Part shown: positions 45,472 through 54,207 of the stretch, one piece after another | Layout of the letters: every line of letters begins with the position of its first letter | Numbering within the stretch: the first letter of the stretch is position 1 | NCBI RefSeq assembly: GCF_015221875.1 | Contig: NZ_JACYGY010000001.1 | Location: 4,008,501-4,072,500 of the forward strand | Direction: 5' to 3' | Source: Dyadobacter subterraneus | Lineage (GTDB): Bacteria > Bacteroidota > Bacteroidia > Cytophagales > Spirosomataceae | Length of the DNA: 64,000 bases | Notes under the pieces: generated by a model | What the model was told of the DNA's origin: nothing | Databases searched by the model: none | The model's input: the letters and a program-made list of their open reading frames with translations, nothing else | Made by a program: the position numbers and the translations under genes

Positions 45472-46401
45472 CTATGCAATGGAAATCTTTTTCTTGTTTA
45501 CCCCGAAAATCTGGCGGGCATTAAAGATGATCACGGAAGTGAAAATAATGCTGTACGCAGAAATCTGGAGTGCACTCATGTCTTCATGATAAACCACAAT
45601 AGCCAGCACAAAAGCAATCATGGGATTAATATTCAGGAGCATCCCCACTGTGGATGAATTGATACCTTTCAGTGCATATAAATTCAAAAATAGCGGCATG
45701 ATCGTGTACACAACTGCAATAATTTCAATGTAGAAATAAAAATCACCGGCCACCGGCAGCGGCCCGGCGAAAGAAGGATAAAAAGGCAGAAGTATCAGTG
45801 ACGAAAATACGATATGCAGGGTGAGTACTATAAACTTGTCAAATCCGGTATTCCGGCGCTGGCTTACCAGGTAACATGCGTAACTCAGACCTATGATCAT
45901 GCTGAAAAACATATTTGTAAGATCCTCATAAGAAAGAAGAATACAGCCCGAAATGCTCAGTGCCAATGAAATCCATTGAAGACGGCTTAGTTTTTCTTTC
46001 AAAGTGAAAAAGGCCAGAAGCGCAGTCAGTACCGGACAGACCAGGTAAGCAAGTGAAGTTGCTTTGACACTAATGTGGTTCATCACATAGATAAATGAAA
46101 ACCAGTTGATGCATAAAAAAATGCTGCCGCTTATATTGATAAGTACAATATTCTTTTTCCTCTCTTTTGAAAGTGCTGTAAACAAATCATAGTTCTGTTT
46201 TAACTGTTTGCGCATAAACAGCAGCACAATCAACAGCATCAGAACTGCGCAGCTAAAAACGCGGTAAAATAAAATGTCTATTGACGCATACGAACGCAAA
46301 GGCCTGAGCACCAGACTAAAAAAGCCCCATGTCGTAAAAGCAGCCAATGCGGCCAGGTAATATCTTGTCTCTTTCAAAACCTTCAAATTTGTTTTCTTCA
46401 C
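45472..46401 (-). CDS. EamA/DMT family transporter (RarD-like)
   Basis: A 309-residue drug/metabolite transporter with about ten hydrophobic helices and the two EamA repeats (AALAAFTTWGFFSLVLRPLR in the first). It starts at a GTG (46399-46401). RarD-type members export amino acids or related small molecules. The gene is divergent from the MocR regulator, with 74 bases between starts, and is followed by an aminotransferase gene, which suggests an amino-acid-linked function under MocR control. Confidence 0.88.
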   Translation of the reverse strand: MKKTNLKVLKETRYYLAALAAFTTWGFFSLVLRPLRSYASIDILFYRVFSCAVLMLLIVLLFMRKQLKQNYDLFTALSKERKKNIVLINISGSIFLCINWFSFIYVMNHISVKATSLAYLVCPVLTALLAFFTLKEKLSRLQWISLALSISGCILLSYEDLTNMFFSMIIGLSYACYLVSQRRNTGFDKFIVLTLHIVFSSLILLPFYPSFAGPLPVAGDFYFYIEIIAVVYTIMPLFLNLYALKGINSSTVGMLLNINPMIAFVLAIVVYHEDMSALQISAYSIIFTSVIIFNARQIFGVNKKKISIA

Positions 46402-46475
46402 AAAAATCGTGGGAAATAAAGAAGCGATACAGATACAGTTTTATTAAATTGCAGCGCAACAGTTTTTATTTTTGT

Positions 46476-47894
46476 ATGAAAGGAGCAGAATATTTGTACC
46501 TGCAATATGCAGACCGGGTTGAGAAGCAAATTCGCGCCAGCGTTTTTAATACTGGTGATAAGCTACCCTCTATCCGGGAAGTTTGCGAGCATACGGGTTA
46601 TAGTATGAGCACAGTTACGAAGGCTTATTATGAACTTGAAAGTCGTTCTTTAATTGAGTCAAGGCCGCAGTCTGGATACTATATCAGTAATATTTTGTCA
46701 AGAAAGATTGCTGTGCCGTCCCCGAGTAAACCCGTCATCAGCACGGTCAATGTTGAAAGAGAAGATCTGATCGACCAGGTTTATGGAAGTATGACGGACA
46801 AAAAGGTAACAATGTTTTCGCTTGGTTTTCCTTCCAACGAACTTCTTCCTATTGCAAAACTGAACAAAGGCATGATTCAGGCTATGCGGCAGCTGTCTGA
46901 TAGCGGAACAGGTTATGAGCAGCCTCAGGGAAATCTAAATCTCCGGCGCGAAATCGCAAAATGGTCTGTTAACTGGGGAGGTGCTTTGACGGATGAAGAC
47001 ATTATCACCACGCCTGGATGTATGGGAGCAATATCGTATTGTTTAATGGCCCTGACCAAACCCGGTGACACGATTGTTATGGAGAGTCCTGCGTATTTTG
47101 GTATTCTGCAACTGGCAAGATCGCTGGGGCTATTTGTTCTGGAACTTCCCACCAACATGAATACTGGTATTGAACTTGACGCTTTAAAAAAGGCGCTGTC
47201 ATCAAAAAAGGTAACACTTTGTATTCTGATGAGTAATTTCAGCAACCCGTCAGGAAACACAATGCCGGTGGAACATAAAAAAGAAGTGGTGCGCTTGATG
47301 GAACATTTCAATGTGCCACTGATCGAAGACGATATTTATGGTGATCTTTATTTCGGAAGCAGCCGGCCAACGAGCTGTAAAGCCTATGACGAAAGCGGAA
47401 TTGTGTTATACTGCGGTTCCGTATCCAAAACGCTGGCACCAGGTTACAGGGTTGGCTGGGTATCACCGGGCAGATTTAAAAAACAGGTATTAAGAACCAA
47501 ATTGTACCATACGCTTTCATCTACAACCATCACCCACGAGGTCGTGGGCAGTTTTTTGAAAAATGGAAGATATGAAAACCATTTACGTAAGATAAGGCAG
47601 CTTTTGCACCACAATAGCGTCAATTATTTAAATACAATACAGGAATTCTTTCCGGAGGGAACCAAGGTAAGCCAGCCGCAGGGTGGTTTTTTCCTCTGGC
47701 TCGAACTGGATCAGAAAATTGATACCGCCGATTTTTACAGATCAGCCATGAAGCATGATATCAGCATCGCACCCGGACGAATTTTCACCTTACAAGACCA
47801 GTTTTCGAATTGTATGCGACTGAGCTACGGACTTCCCTGGAGCAGTAGTTTACGTCAATCGATCCAGACTTTGGGAATGCTGGCCGGGAAATAA
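46476..47894 (+). CDS. MocR/PdxR family regulator (GntR HTH fused to aminotransferase)
   Basis: A 472-residue MocR-type regulator. The GntR winged helix is at about 15-75 (VFNTGDKLPSIREVCEHTGYSMSTVTKAYYELESRSLI), followed by a class I aminotransferase domain with NPSGNTMP, EDDIYGDLYFG and the PLP Lys in CGSVSKTLAPGYRVGWVSPG. The ATG at 46476 is chosen because the HTH starts shortly after. The longer frame would run into the divergent gene. MocR proteins sense PLP or an amino acid adduct and often regulate a divergent transporter, which fits the RarD-like gene here. Confidence 0.92.
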   Translation: MKGAEYLYLQYADRVEKQIRASVFNTGDKLPSIREVCEHTGYSMSTVTKAYYELESRSLIESRPQSGYYISNILSRKIAVPSPSKPVISTVNVEREDLIDQVYGSMTDKKVTMFSLGFPSNELLPIAKLNKGMIQAMRQLSDSGTGYEQPQGNLNLRREIAKWSVNWGGALTDEDIITTPGCMGAISYCLMALTKPGDTIVMESPAYFGILQLARSLGLFVLELPTNMNTGIELDALKKALSSKKVTLCILMSNFSNPSGNTMPVEHKKEVVRLMEHFNVPLIEDDIYGDLYFGSSRPTSCKAYDESGIVLYCGSVSKTLAPGYRVGWVSPGRFKKQVLRTKLYHTLSSTTITHEVVGSFLKNGRYENHLRKIRQLLHHNSVNYLNTIQEFFPEGTKVSQPQGGFFLWLELDQKIDTADFYRSAMKHDISIAPGRIFTLQDQFSNCMRLSYGLPWSSSLRQSIQTLGMLAGK

Positions 47895-47954
47895 TAAAGG
47901 CTTTTTTTATAATTCTTTGTGATAATCCTTTCGGGCAGCTCATAGAAAAAGTTT

Positions 47955-47994
47955 CCCGGTAATAGTAATAATTGATCTTCTAACTATTACCGGG
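47955..47994. terminator. Bidirectional terminator between MocR and outer-membrane protein genes
   Basis: A perfect 12-bp stem (CCCGGTAATAGT with ACTATTACCGGG) around a 16-base loop lies five bases from the stop of the minus-strand gene and 60 bases after the MocR stop. T-rich stretches follow on both strands. Confidence 0.82.
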
Positions 47995-47999
47995 CTTTA

Positions 48000-48908
48000 T
48001 CAAAATAAAAAACCTACCTGGATAAGCGCCCGCGAACGAGCCTGAACAAAACCGGTAGAAAGATTCTGGCTTAACGGTTTCTGTCCACTAACCCCCACAG
48101 TCCATCGATTGGCAAAAAGTGTAACACCCACAGTTCCGCTCAAAAGCGTTCCACCAGTTTCCAATACCTTTTTTCCGTCGCGCACACCAAGTTCTGATTT
48201 TTCAGCATATACACCAACGTTAGGGGTCAGGGAATATGCTCCAACTTTAAAAGAACGGTAGAGATCTACGGTTCCGTAAAGCTGGTTACCAAAGCGATAA
48301 TGATCTGAATTTGTTGTATTAAATTTTCTTGAAACGTTCATGGCCAGCCCCCACTGGTCTTTATTGATCGTATAAAAAGCATTCAAAATAAAGTCTGTTG
48401 TGCCGGTTCCTGATTGAAAATTGGCATTAGCCACATCTGTTACATTATTTTCATCATAATGAAATCGGCCTGTGGGAAGCTTAATTCCGCCGCCAATCAT
48501 CAGCGTGTGGTTGAAATCTGAACTTTCTTCTTTGTCCATCAAAGTGTTAATCACATTGTAATTGACAAGAACCGTCGCATCGCTCAGCCCCTTTTGCTTT
48601 TTAGTATCCGAAGTAGTGACCTGCTGGGCAAACCGGTAAGGAAGAAATGCCATAACCTGCACCCTTTTTATTGGAAAAAAACGAGCATAAATCTCAGTCA
48701 CATTAAAGGTTTCCTCAGTTCTGAGTACATGGCTGTCCGGATGGGTGACAAAATTCATGCGGTTGTAACGGATACCAAGCAGCGACTTGTTTGACTGCGG
48801 CATTAAACCAAAATAAGCGCCGCTGTTTGAGCAGCCACAGGCGTCGCAAGCATAAGATGCCGGCGCGCATAACAAAAGAAAATATAGGGCAATATATCTG
48901 GTTTTCAT
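48000..48908 (-). CDS. Outer membrane beta-barrel protein with N-terminal CDACGCS motif
   Basis: A 302-residue protein with a Sec signal peptide (cleavage near SYA) followed at once by CDACGCSNSGAYFGLMPQSNK. Such a Cys-rich start before a porin-like (transporter/MetA-type) barrel is known from Bacteroidota proteins encoded near copper and heavy-metal genes. The rest is alternating beta strand, ending in an aromatic VGFLF typical of outer-membrane barrels. The ATG at 48908 is preferred to 48977, which would overlap the upstream gene. It follows the MbnH-like gene by 10 bases. A role in copper handling is inferred from context and the Cys motif. Confidence 0.82.
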   Translation of the reverse strand: MKTRYIALYFLLLCAPASYACDACGCSNSGAYFGLMPQSNKSLLGIRYNRMNFVTHPDSHVLRTEETFNVTEIYARFFPIKRVQVMAFLPYRFAQQVTTSDTKKQKGLSDATVLVNYNVINTLMDKEESSDFNHTLMIGGGIKLPTGRFHYDENNVTDVANANFQSGTGTTDFILNAFYTINKDQWGLAMNVSRKFNTTNSDHYRFGNQLYGTVDLYRSFKVGAYSLTPNVGVYAEKSELGVRDGKKVLETGGTLLSGTVGVTLFANRWTVGVSGQKPLSQNLSTGFVQARSRALIQVGFLF

Positions 48909-48918
48909 AGTTCTGTTT

Positions 48919-50040
48919 TTATAAAGCTGTACCAACTCCGGGATCAGAAAATCGCTTGTCAGAAATAAACTGCTCATCGTTTAATGTTTTCAGAAAGGCA
49001 ATGATTGAAAGTTTTTCTTGCGCAGTTAACCGTATACCGGGTTTGGGGCCTGTTGACAAAAATACCGGATCCAGTGTCGGAGAAATATACATAGTATCTG
49101 TTTTGCTGCTGTTTTGATCGTTGGCATAATGGTCAAGCACTTCTGACAATGCCCGGTAACGGCCATCATGCATATAAGGAGCCGTAAGCCCGACATTTCT
49201 AAGACTTGGCACTTTAAATTTCATCCGGTCCGCTTCGTCAAGTGTGATGGCATATCTTCCCTGATCATTGATTTTGTTGGGTGAAAGGCCATTGTTTCGA
49301 AAACTAAAATCGGTAAAAAGCTCACCTGCATGACAACTTCCGCACTTTTGTTTGAAAAGCCCCAGGCCTTCTTTTTCCTGCGCAGTAATTGCTGAGGCAT
49401 CTCCAAGCACATAATAATCATAACGCGAAGTAGCTGAAACCATCGAAAGCATAAATTGTGACAAGGCCTTCATCATACGTTCGGTATTGATCTCTTCCGT
49501 ACCAAAAGCAGCCTTGAACATCTGCGGATAATTGACAGGAAAGCCAGCACCTTTCACCGGCGTATTTCTTAATTTCACCATAACATTACTGACCGTTTCT
49601 CCCATTTCAACCTTATTCTGAATTGGTGAGGGCGGGACAAAATCAAGATCATGAACACCGCCATCCCAAAAGAAAGAAGTGCTCCACGCCAGATTCTGCA
49701 CTGCCGGCGCATTTCGTGTTCCAAGCAGATCGTCAATGCCATGGCTCAGATCGTGCCCATGATGTGTAAAAGCAGCCGATTGCTGATGACAGGTTCCGCA
49801 TCCGATTGCGTTGGTGCGGGACAAAATCCCATCATAAAATAAAAAGCGCCCCAGCTCCACTCCTTCTGCGGTCATCGGATTTTTTGACATATCATATACC
49901 GGCTCCGGAAAATGTGATGGCTTTTTCCAGCTGACTGACAATGAAACGCCGGTCTGAGGATCCGGCGTTTCATTGTCAGATTTACATCCGATCATAGCGA
50001 TACCTGAAAAAAACATCAGGATTACTAAAATCTTGGGCAT
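48919..50040 (-). CDS. Di-haem cytochrome c peroxidase of the MbnH/MauG type
   Basis: A 373-residue lipoprotein (signal ending AMIGC) with two haem c sites: CGTCH at about 81-85 and CGSCH at about 233-237. MbnH enzymes pair with MbnP and oxidise a Trp of MbnP to kynurenine, creating a copper-binding site. The adjacent MbnP-family gene makes this more likely than a simple hydrogen-peroxide reductase. The start at 50040 gives a compact lipoprotein leader. An ATG at 50073 would overlap the MbnP gene. A perfect 18-bp inverted repeat lies in the coding region at 49935-49979. Confidence 0.88.
   Translation of the reverse strand: MPKILVILMFFSGIAMIGCKSDNETPDPQTGVSLSVSWKKPSHFPEPVYDMSKNPMTAEGVELGRFLFYDGILSRTNAIGCGTCHQQSAAFTHHGHDLSHGIDDLLGTRNAPAVQNLAWSTSFFWDGGVHDLDFVPPSPIQNKVEMGETVSNVMVKLRNTPVKGAGFPVNYPQMFKAAFGTEEINTERMMKALSQFMLSMVSATSRYDYYVLGDASAITAQEKEGLGLFKQKCGSCHAGELFTDFSFRNNGLSPNKINDQGRYAITLDEADRMKFKVPSLRNVGLTAPYMHDGRYRALSEVLDHYANDQNSSKTDTMYISPTLDPVFLSTGPKPGIRLTAQEKLSIIAFLKTLNDEQFISDKRFSDPGVGTAL
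49935..49979. repeat. Perfect 18-bp hairpin inside the MbnH-like coding region
   Basis: CTGACAATGAAACGCCGG (49935-49952) and its exact complement CCGGCGTTTCATTGTCAG (49962-49979) flank a 9-base loop. On the coding strand it starts about 60 bases after the ATG and encodes the linker just after the lipoprotein Cys (from SDNETPDPQ to VSLSVS). There is no T-run after it. Confidence 0.9.
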
Positions 50041-50062
50041 CAGGCAGAAACTCTTTTTAAAA

Positions 50063-50884
50063 TCAGTCTGCATGAATATGATCAAGAGTGAACATGTTGA
50101 CATAATTATTGGCAATGTTCTGCGAAAAATCTGTAAACATTACGCCTGTGTTCGCCTTGATACTAAGCTGTGTGGATCCGCTGAATATTTTCAAAACATC
50201 TGCCAAAAGATGTACTTCCGGGCTCAGATCTTTGGTCACCGAAGCCTTTTTTCCGCCAAAATCAACTTTTACAGTTCTCAGGTTATTGATAGTTTTCGCA
50301 GTTCGGCCTCCAAATCCACCGATATGATAGTAAAATTTGCTGTTTGCCGAAGTGGCAACGGGCGAAATTCCTTCAAGTTTCAGGAAAATATATCCCGGAT
50401 TCCAGTCCCAGTACATAGCTTCATCATTGGTTGGTCCGCTTCCAATGTCCAGAATTCCGGTACGCTGCGAGATGTCAGAAACACTTTTCAAACTATCGAC
50501 ACCAATAATAAACTGCACACCCGAATATTCGCCCGCAGGTACATTTTTCAATGTTACAGTTTGTGATTCCGCATTAGATTCACGTATCAAAAAATAGCTT
50601 GAATCCTTCGGAATGGTATAACTGCCGCCATCCGCCTGCAAGAGTTTAATGTTGGAAACGTAGTAATTCAATGTTGTAACTGTAAATGCCTCCCCGGCAG
50701 CATTCTGGTAATTACCCGAATTAAGGGCCAGATCGCGGTCTCCCACCACATTGTCAAACTCAATTCTAAGATCGCCTTTGGTTGCAGGATCAATGACGAC
50801 GTCGTCGTTTGAACAGGAAACCAATGTTATCGAAGCACATAAAAAAGAAAGTAAAAAGTAAACAGATGCGTATTTCAGTTTCAT
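50063..50884 (-). CDS. MbnP family copper-associated lipoprotein
   Basis: A 273-residue lipoprotein (signal ending TLVSCSNDD). The MbnP domain is recognisable by LRIEFDNVVGDRDLAL near the start, YYVSNIKLL, GEYSGVQFIIGVDS, the Trp-rich AMYWDWNPGYIFLKLEG (about residues 165-181) and the terminal NYVNMFTLDHIHAD. In characterised systems MbnH converts an MbnP Trp to kynurenine and the protein then binds copper. The WxW motif is a candidate site. It is 22 bases upstream of the MbnH-like gene in the same operon and probably sits on the periplasmic side of the outer membrane or at the surface. Confidence 0.88.
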   Translation of the reverse strand: MKLKYASVYFLLSFLCASITLVSCSNDDVVIDPATKGDLRIEFDNVVGDRDLALNSGNYQNAAGEAFTVTTLNYYVSNIKLLQADGGSYTIPKDSSYFLIRESNAESQTVTLKNVPAGEYSGVQFIIGVDSLKSVSDISQRTGILDIGSGPTNDEAMYWDWNPGYIFLKLEGISPVATSANSKFYYHIGGFGGRTAKTINNLRTVKVDFGGKKASVTKDLSPEVHLLADVLKIFSGSTQLSIKANTGVMFTDFSQNIANNYVNMFTLDHIHAD

Positions 50885-51294
50885 AATTTTATTGGTATTA
50901 CTTACCAGGATTTATTTCAAAAAATGAAGAAATTGACCAAAAAAATGGTCGGTTGAATTCTCTCATAGTAGCCCGTATACTGCGAATTTATATTTCGAAT
51001 GCAGGCAAAGACAGCAGACCGTATTCAGACGAAAAGCAGCAGCCGCCACAAAAATTTTTGTGGTTATAAATGAGAAAAAATCAATTGAATTATGCGTGCA
51101 GATCTACGAATCAAATACATCCGGAAAAACCGGAATTTTGATCTCGACAGAAAAACACATTGTTGAAGAGCCAGCCAATTCAGGAGAATTCCTAAGCATG
51201 GAATTCGCAGTAAAATTAACCAGAAGCATATATACGCCTGGCAGATATAACAGATTTAGTCTTTTATACAAAGAAAACCTTCCCAAAAATGGCT
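50885..51294. other. Intergenic region with a short palindrome
   Basis: About 410 bases between two minus-strand genes. It should hold the promoter of the MbnP operon. CCACAAAAATTTTTGTGG (51046-51063) is a perfect 18-base palindrome and could be an operator or weak terminator. GACCA-N6-TGGTC near 50936-50953 is a second small hairpin. The plus-strand frame 51060-51512 overlaps a better minus-strand gene and is rejected. Confidence 0.45.
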
Positions 51295-51756
51295 TTAAAC
51301 GATTGCAGGCGGATGGAAGATATCCGGAGAGAGTTTTGAAAGTTTTACCTGCAACAGGAAATTATAGGATACCAAAAGCGATTCCCGCATCTGGCAGGCA
51401 GGCATCATCAACTCATAGCTTTTTAGCTCCATTGGTTGAAACAGCAGTTTGGACATATAATCTTTTTCTGCCTGTTTCTTCTCCTGTTCCTCCAAAGCGG
51501 CGAGTTTTTTAGCCAGATAACATTTCCCGTCACAATGCAACTGCGGTCTGTTACGGTTTACGCAGAGATTTGCGACAATGTAATCCCGACGAACCTCAAA
51601 ATCCAGGTACAACAACGGAATCACCCACACTTTTACAAGCATGAGGCTTAGCAACCCAAGCGCAATCCATTGTTTAAATTTTTCCACCGATAATGAACAT
51701 CGTAATATGATCGCAAAGCTACGTAATGAATCAATACAGAATATTCTTTTTTTCAA
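51295..51756 (-). CDS. Small Cys-rich membrane protein (CDGKCYL motif)
   Basis: Up to 153 residues with one membrane helix (about 28-50) and the conserved segment YIVANLCVNRNRPQLHCDGKCYLAKKL, with three Cys spaced C-x9-C-x3-C. This type is widespread in Bacteroidota, often beside copper or TonB-receptor genes, and I regard it as a real family without assigned function. The Cys cluster probably lies in the periplasm. The start is uncertain: the ATG at 51756 gives a long leader, and a GTG at 51687 (VEKFKQW) would give the more usual short leader. It lies upstream of the MbnP operon on the same strand, which suggests a shared role in metal handling. Confidence 0.72.
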   Translation of the reverse strand: MKKRIFCIDSLRSFAIILRCSLSVEKFKQWIALGLLSLMLVKVWVIPLLYLDFEVRRDYIVANLCVNRNRPQLHCDGKCYLAKKLAALEEQEKKQAEKDYMSKLLFQPMELKSYELMMPACQMRESLLVSYNFLLQVKLSKLSPDIFHPPAIV

Positions 51757-51940
51757 AATTAATCCTGTTTTGACAATTACAGAACATTTAGCAGACGAGC
51801 GGTTACAGGCTACGAAAAATCTAAAATCCGGAAATTAACTTTCTGTAACTCTATTTCAATTAATTGTTTACCGTTTGCTCAGCAGTCTTGCAGATTAACA
51901 AGTTTTTGATAAAATTGCTGCACGTATTAATGAAAAAAGA

Positions 51941-52297
51941 TTGGAAAATTACTCACCCGGACTTCATATCATTGCCACCCTGCAATCTGACGAAACTGCA
52001 TTGCTTGATAAATTTGAAGATTTTAAAAATCTGGCGGATCGTTTAATCCAAATTTATGGCCTTCAGAAACTCGGAGAAGTATATCATGATTTTCAGCCTG
52101 GCGGTTTTACCGGTGTGATCTGCCTGAGTGAAAGTCACCTGTCGCTTCATACCTGGCCGGAATTCAACAAGATTAATATTGATATATATCTTAGCAATTA
52201 TATGCGGGACAATAGCGCCACCGCCAAAGCTTTGTTTCAGGAAATAAGCACTTATTTCAAAGCCATGGTTTTGGTTGAACAAACTATAAGACGATAG
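51941..52297 (+). CDS. speD: SpeD-family pyruvoyl decarboxylase (AdoMet decarboxylase proenzyme-like)
   Basis: A 118-residue class 1B SpeD-type protein. The self-cleavage Ser is Ser65 in ESHLSLHTWPE and His70 is the processing His. The proton-donor Cys of T. maritima SpeD (in a D-x-x-x-C segment) appears as Ser85 in IDIYLSNY, which should be kept in mind when assigning a substrate. The start is a TTG at 51941, giving MENYSPGLHII, the normal family beginning. No in-frame ATG lies upstream before a stop. In AdoMet decarboxylase the product is the aminopropyl donor for the aminopropyltransferase encoded at 54603. Some SpeD paralogues decarboxylate arginine or ornithine instead. It is the first gene of the polyamine operon. 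Confidence 0.88.
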   Translation: MENYSPGLHIIATLQSDETALLDKFEDFKNLADRLIQIYGLQKLGEVYHDFQPGGFTGVICLSESHLSLHTWPEFNKINIDIYLSNYMRDNSATAKALFQEISTYFKAMVLVEQTIRR

Positions 52298-52299
52298 CT

Positions 52300-54204
52300 A
52301 TGGAAAATACAAATAACATCCATAGCTGCCCATCTTGTGGAGAAACAATAGACTTTAAAAGTACCGTTAACAACCTCGCAGTATGCACCTGCGGACTCGT
52401 ATGGGAACGTGACGGCGAAAACCTTTCGGCTTCTGATACCCTGACAATCAAAAACGCAGCTGATTTTATCCAGAGCGGCACAACCGGCAGCTGGAATAAT
52501 CTTCCATTTACAGTTACGGGCCGTTTCCGTTTGTGGTTTGAGCAGGCTGTATATAACTACTGGTCGGTGGACATGGGCGATGAAAAAATCAGGTATCTGG
52601 CGGAGGGTTATGGCATGTTTGCAATTTATGAACCTGCCAGTTACATCCGCCCTATCAACCATAATGATTATAACATCTTCTCAACTGCCCGGCAATTTAC
52701 GACACCGGATAATGAGCATTACGAAGTCACAGATAAAGATTCTGCCGATTATATTGATGTAGAAGGCTCGGTTTTCAAACCAGCGCATACCAAACCTATA
52801 AAAAGTATTGAAGCGGTATCGATCAACGGAAGAATTGAAATCATTCAGTTCAGCAAAAATACCGTGATGGCATTCAAATCGCATCCGGTTTCATTTGAAG
52901 ACCTGAATTTTCAAAATTTAAGAGAGAAAACAGGAGAAGGAAAAACTTTTGCATGCCGGAATTGTAACACAAAAAAGGTCATTGAAACCTATCCGTATGC
53001 GCAGAGCTGGGTGTGTGATCATTGTGAAACCAGACTTTCTGTTTCGGATGGTATGCTGGTACAGGCGCACGGTGTAAACAAATCGACATCGCCAATAATC
53101 CATGTTCCGATCGGCTCTGACATTGAACTACAAAATGTCAATTACCGGGTTATAGGTTTTTCACATAAGCAGGACAGCGCTTCAAAATATGATAAATGGA
53201 AGGAATATACGCTGTATAACAAATATTTAGGTTATGCATTTTTGACCGAATCTGACGGACACTGGATGTTGTTAAAAGAAACGCAGCAAGCTCCGCTTCC
53301 CTCTGTTGCCTCCCTGAATTATTTTTCTTTTGAAGATAAAACTTTCAACCGGTTTCTCACCTACAAATTCGATATCCTTTACAGTACCGGGGAATTTCCC
53401 GGCAATATTTTTGATGACCACGAGGAAATCCAGGCTATTGATTTTATATCCCCGCCCGAAATTCTGAGTATTGAGAAAGAATCCGGCAACAGGAATGTCT
53501 GGTTTCGGGGAGAATATATTGAACGGAATGTGATCAAAAACCAGGTTTCCGGTTCCATTCCAAGCAGCTACGGAGTTGCTCCCGCTCAACCTAAAAACTG
53601 GGCAGATACTGGTACGATCGTACAGTCTGCATTAATTGTCATGGTCATAATGTTACTGACACAATATTTCATCAACATGAATCATCTCGAAAAAACGGTT
53701 CTGGATGAAAATTACAAGCTTGCAGATTCGGTTGCTTCCAACACATTTATGACAGAGAAATTTGTACTTAAAAAGTGGAAAAGTAACCTTTTACTTAAAC
53801 TATACGCTCCGGTTGACAATTCCTGGTTCGAATTCAACATTACCCTTGTCAATGTCAAAGATGGATCAGAATACAATATGGAAGAAGGCCTGGAACTATA
53901 TAAGGGATATTCTGATGGAGAATTCTGGTCTGAAGGCAGTGCTTATGGAGACGCATATTTTAGCAGTATTCCGGCAGGAACCTACTTTATGTCGGTCACA
54001 GGGACAAGAGATTCAAAGACCATGTATAACAACAGGCCTTATATTTTCAACGTAAAAGTAATTAACGATACACCCATGTATCGTAATTTCATCCTGATCT
54101 TACTTTGTATCATAACCTGGCCGATTATTTCCGGAATCAGAAATTATAACAATGAAAGGCAAAGATGGTCCAATAGTCCTTATTCCACCTTTAACGACGA
54201 TTAA
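52300..54204 (+). CDS. DUF4178 domain membrane protein with two zinc ribbons
   Basis: A 634-residue protein that begins two bases after the speD stop. A zinc-ribbon-like start (CPSC at 10-13, then CTC at about 29-31) precedes a first DUF4178-type domain (about 40-205). A second ribbon (CRNC, then CDHC, about 223-246) precedes a second DUF4178-type domain (about 262-415). A membrane helix at about 443-462, a soluble segment of about 130 residues and a last helix at about 597-615 follow. DUF4178 recurs beside DUF350 and spermidine-synthase-like genes. Its activity is unknown. The ribbons suggest binding of a protein or nucleic-acid partner on the cytoplasmic face. Confidence 0.87.
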   Translation: MENTNNIHSCPSCGETIDFKSTVNNLAVCTCGLVWERDGENLSASDTLTIKNAADFIQSGTTGSWNNLPFTVTGRFRLWFEQAVYNYWSVDMGDEKIRYLAEGYGMFAIYEPASYIRPINHNDYNIFSTARQFTTPDNEHYEVTDKDSADYIDVEGSVFKPAHTKPIKSIEAVSINGRIEIIQFSKNTVMAFKSHPVSFEDLNFQNLREKTGEGKTFACRNCNTKKVIETYPYAQSWVCDHCETRLSVSDGMLVQAHGVNKSTSPIIHVPIGSDIELQNVNYRVIGFSHKQDSASKYDKWKEYTLYNKYLGYAFLTESDGHWMLLKETQQAPLPSVASLNYFSFEDKTFNRFLTYKFDILYSTGEFPGNIFDDHEEIQAIDFISPPEILSIEKESGNRNVWFRGEYIERNVIKNQVSGSIPSSYGVAPAQPKNWADTGTIVQSALIVMVIMLLTQYFINMNHLEKTVLDENYKLADSVASNTFMTEKFVLKKWKSNLLLKLYAPVDNSWFEFNITLVNVKDGSEYNMEEGLELYKGYSDGEFWSEGSAYGDAYFSSIPAGTYFMSVTGTRDSKTMYNNRPYIFNVKVINDTPMYRNFILILLCIITWPIISGIRNYNNERQRWSNSPYSTFNDD

Positions 54205-54207
54205 CGT

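Noticed and set aside
46347..46475. N-terminal extension of the MocR frame
   Set aside because: It overlaps the start of the divergent exporter gene and shows no family similarity. The GntR domain begins right after the ATG at 46476.
51046..51063. 18-base palindrome CCACAAAAATTTTTGTGG
   Set aside because: Possible operator, but A/T-rich short palindromes of this kind are common in such spacers and no second copy was found near other genes.
51060..51512. Plus-strand 150-codon frame antisense to the CDGKCYL gene
   Set aside because: The minus-strand frame has a recognised Cys motif and a membrane helix. The plus-strand frame has neither and lies mostly over it.
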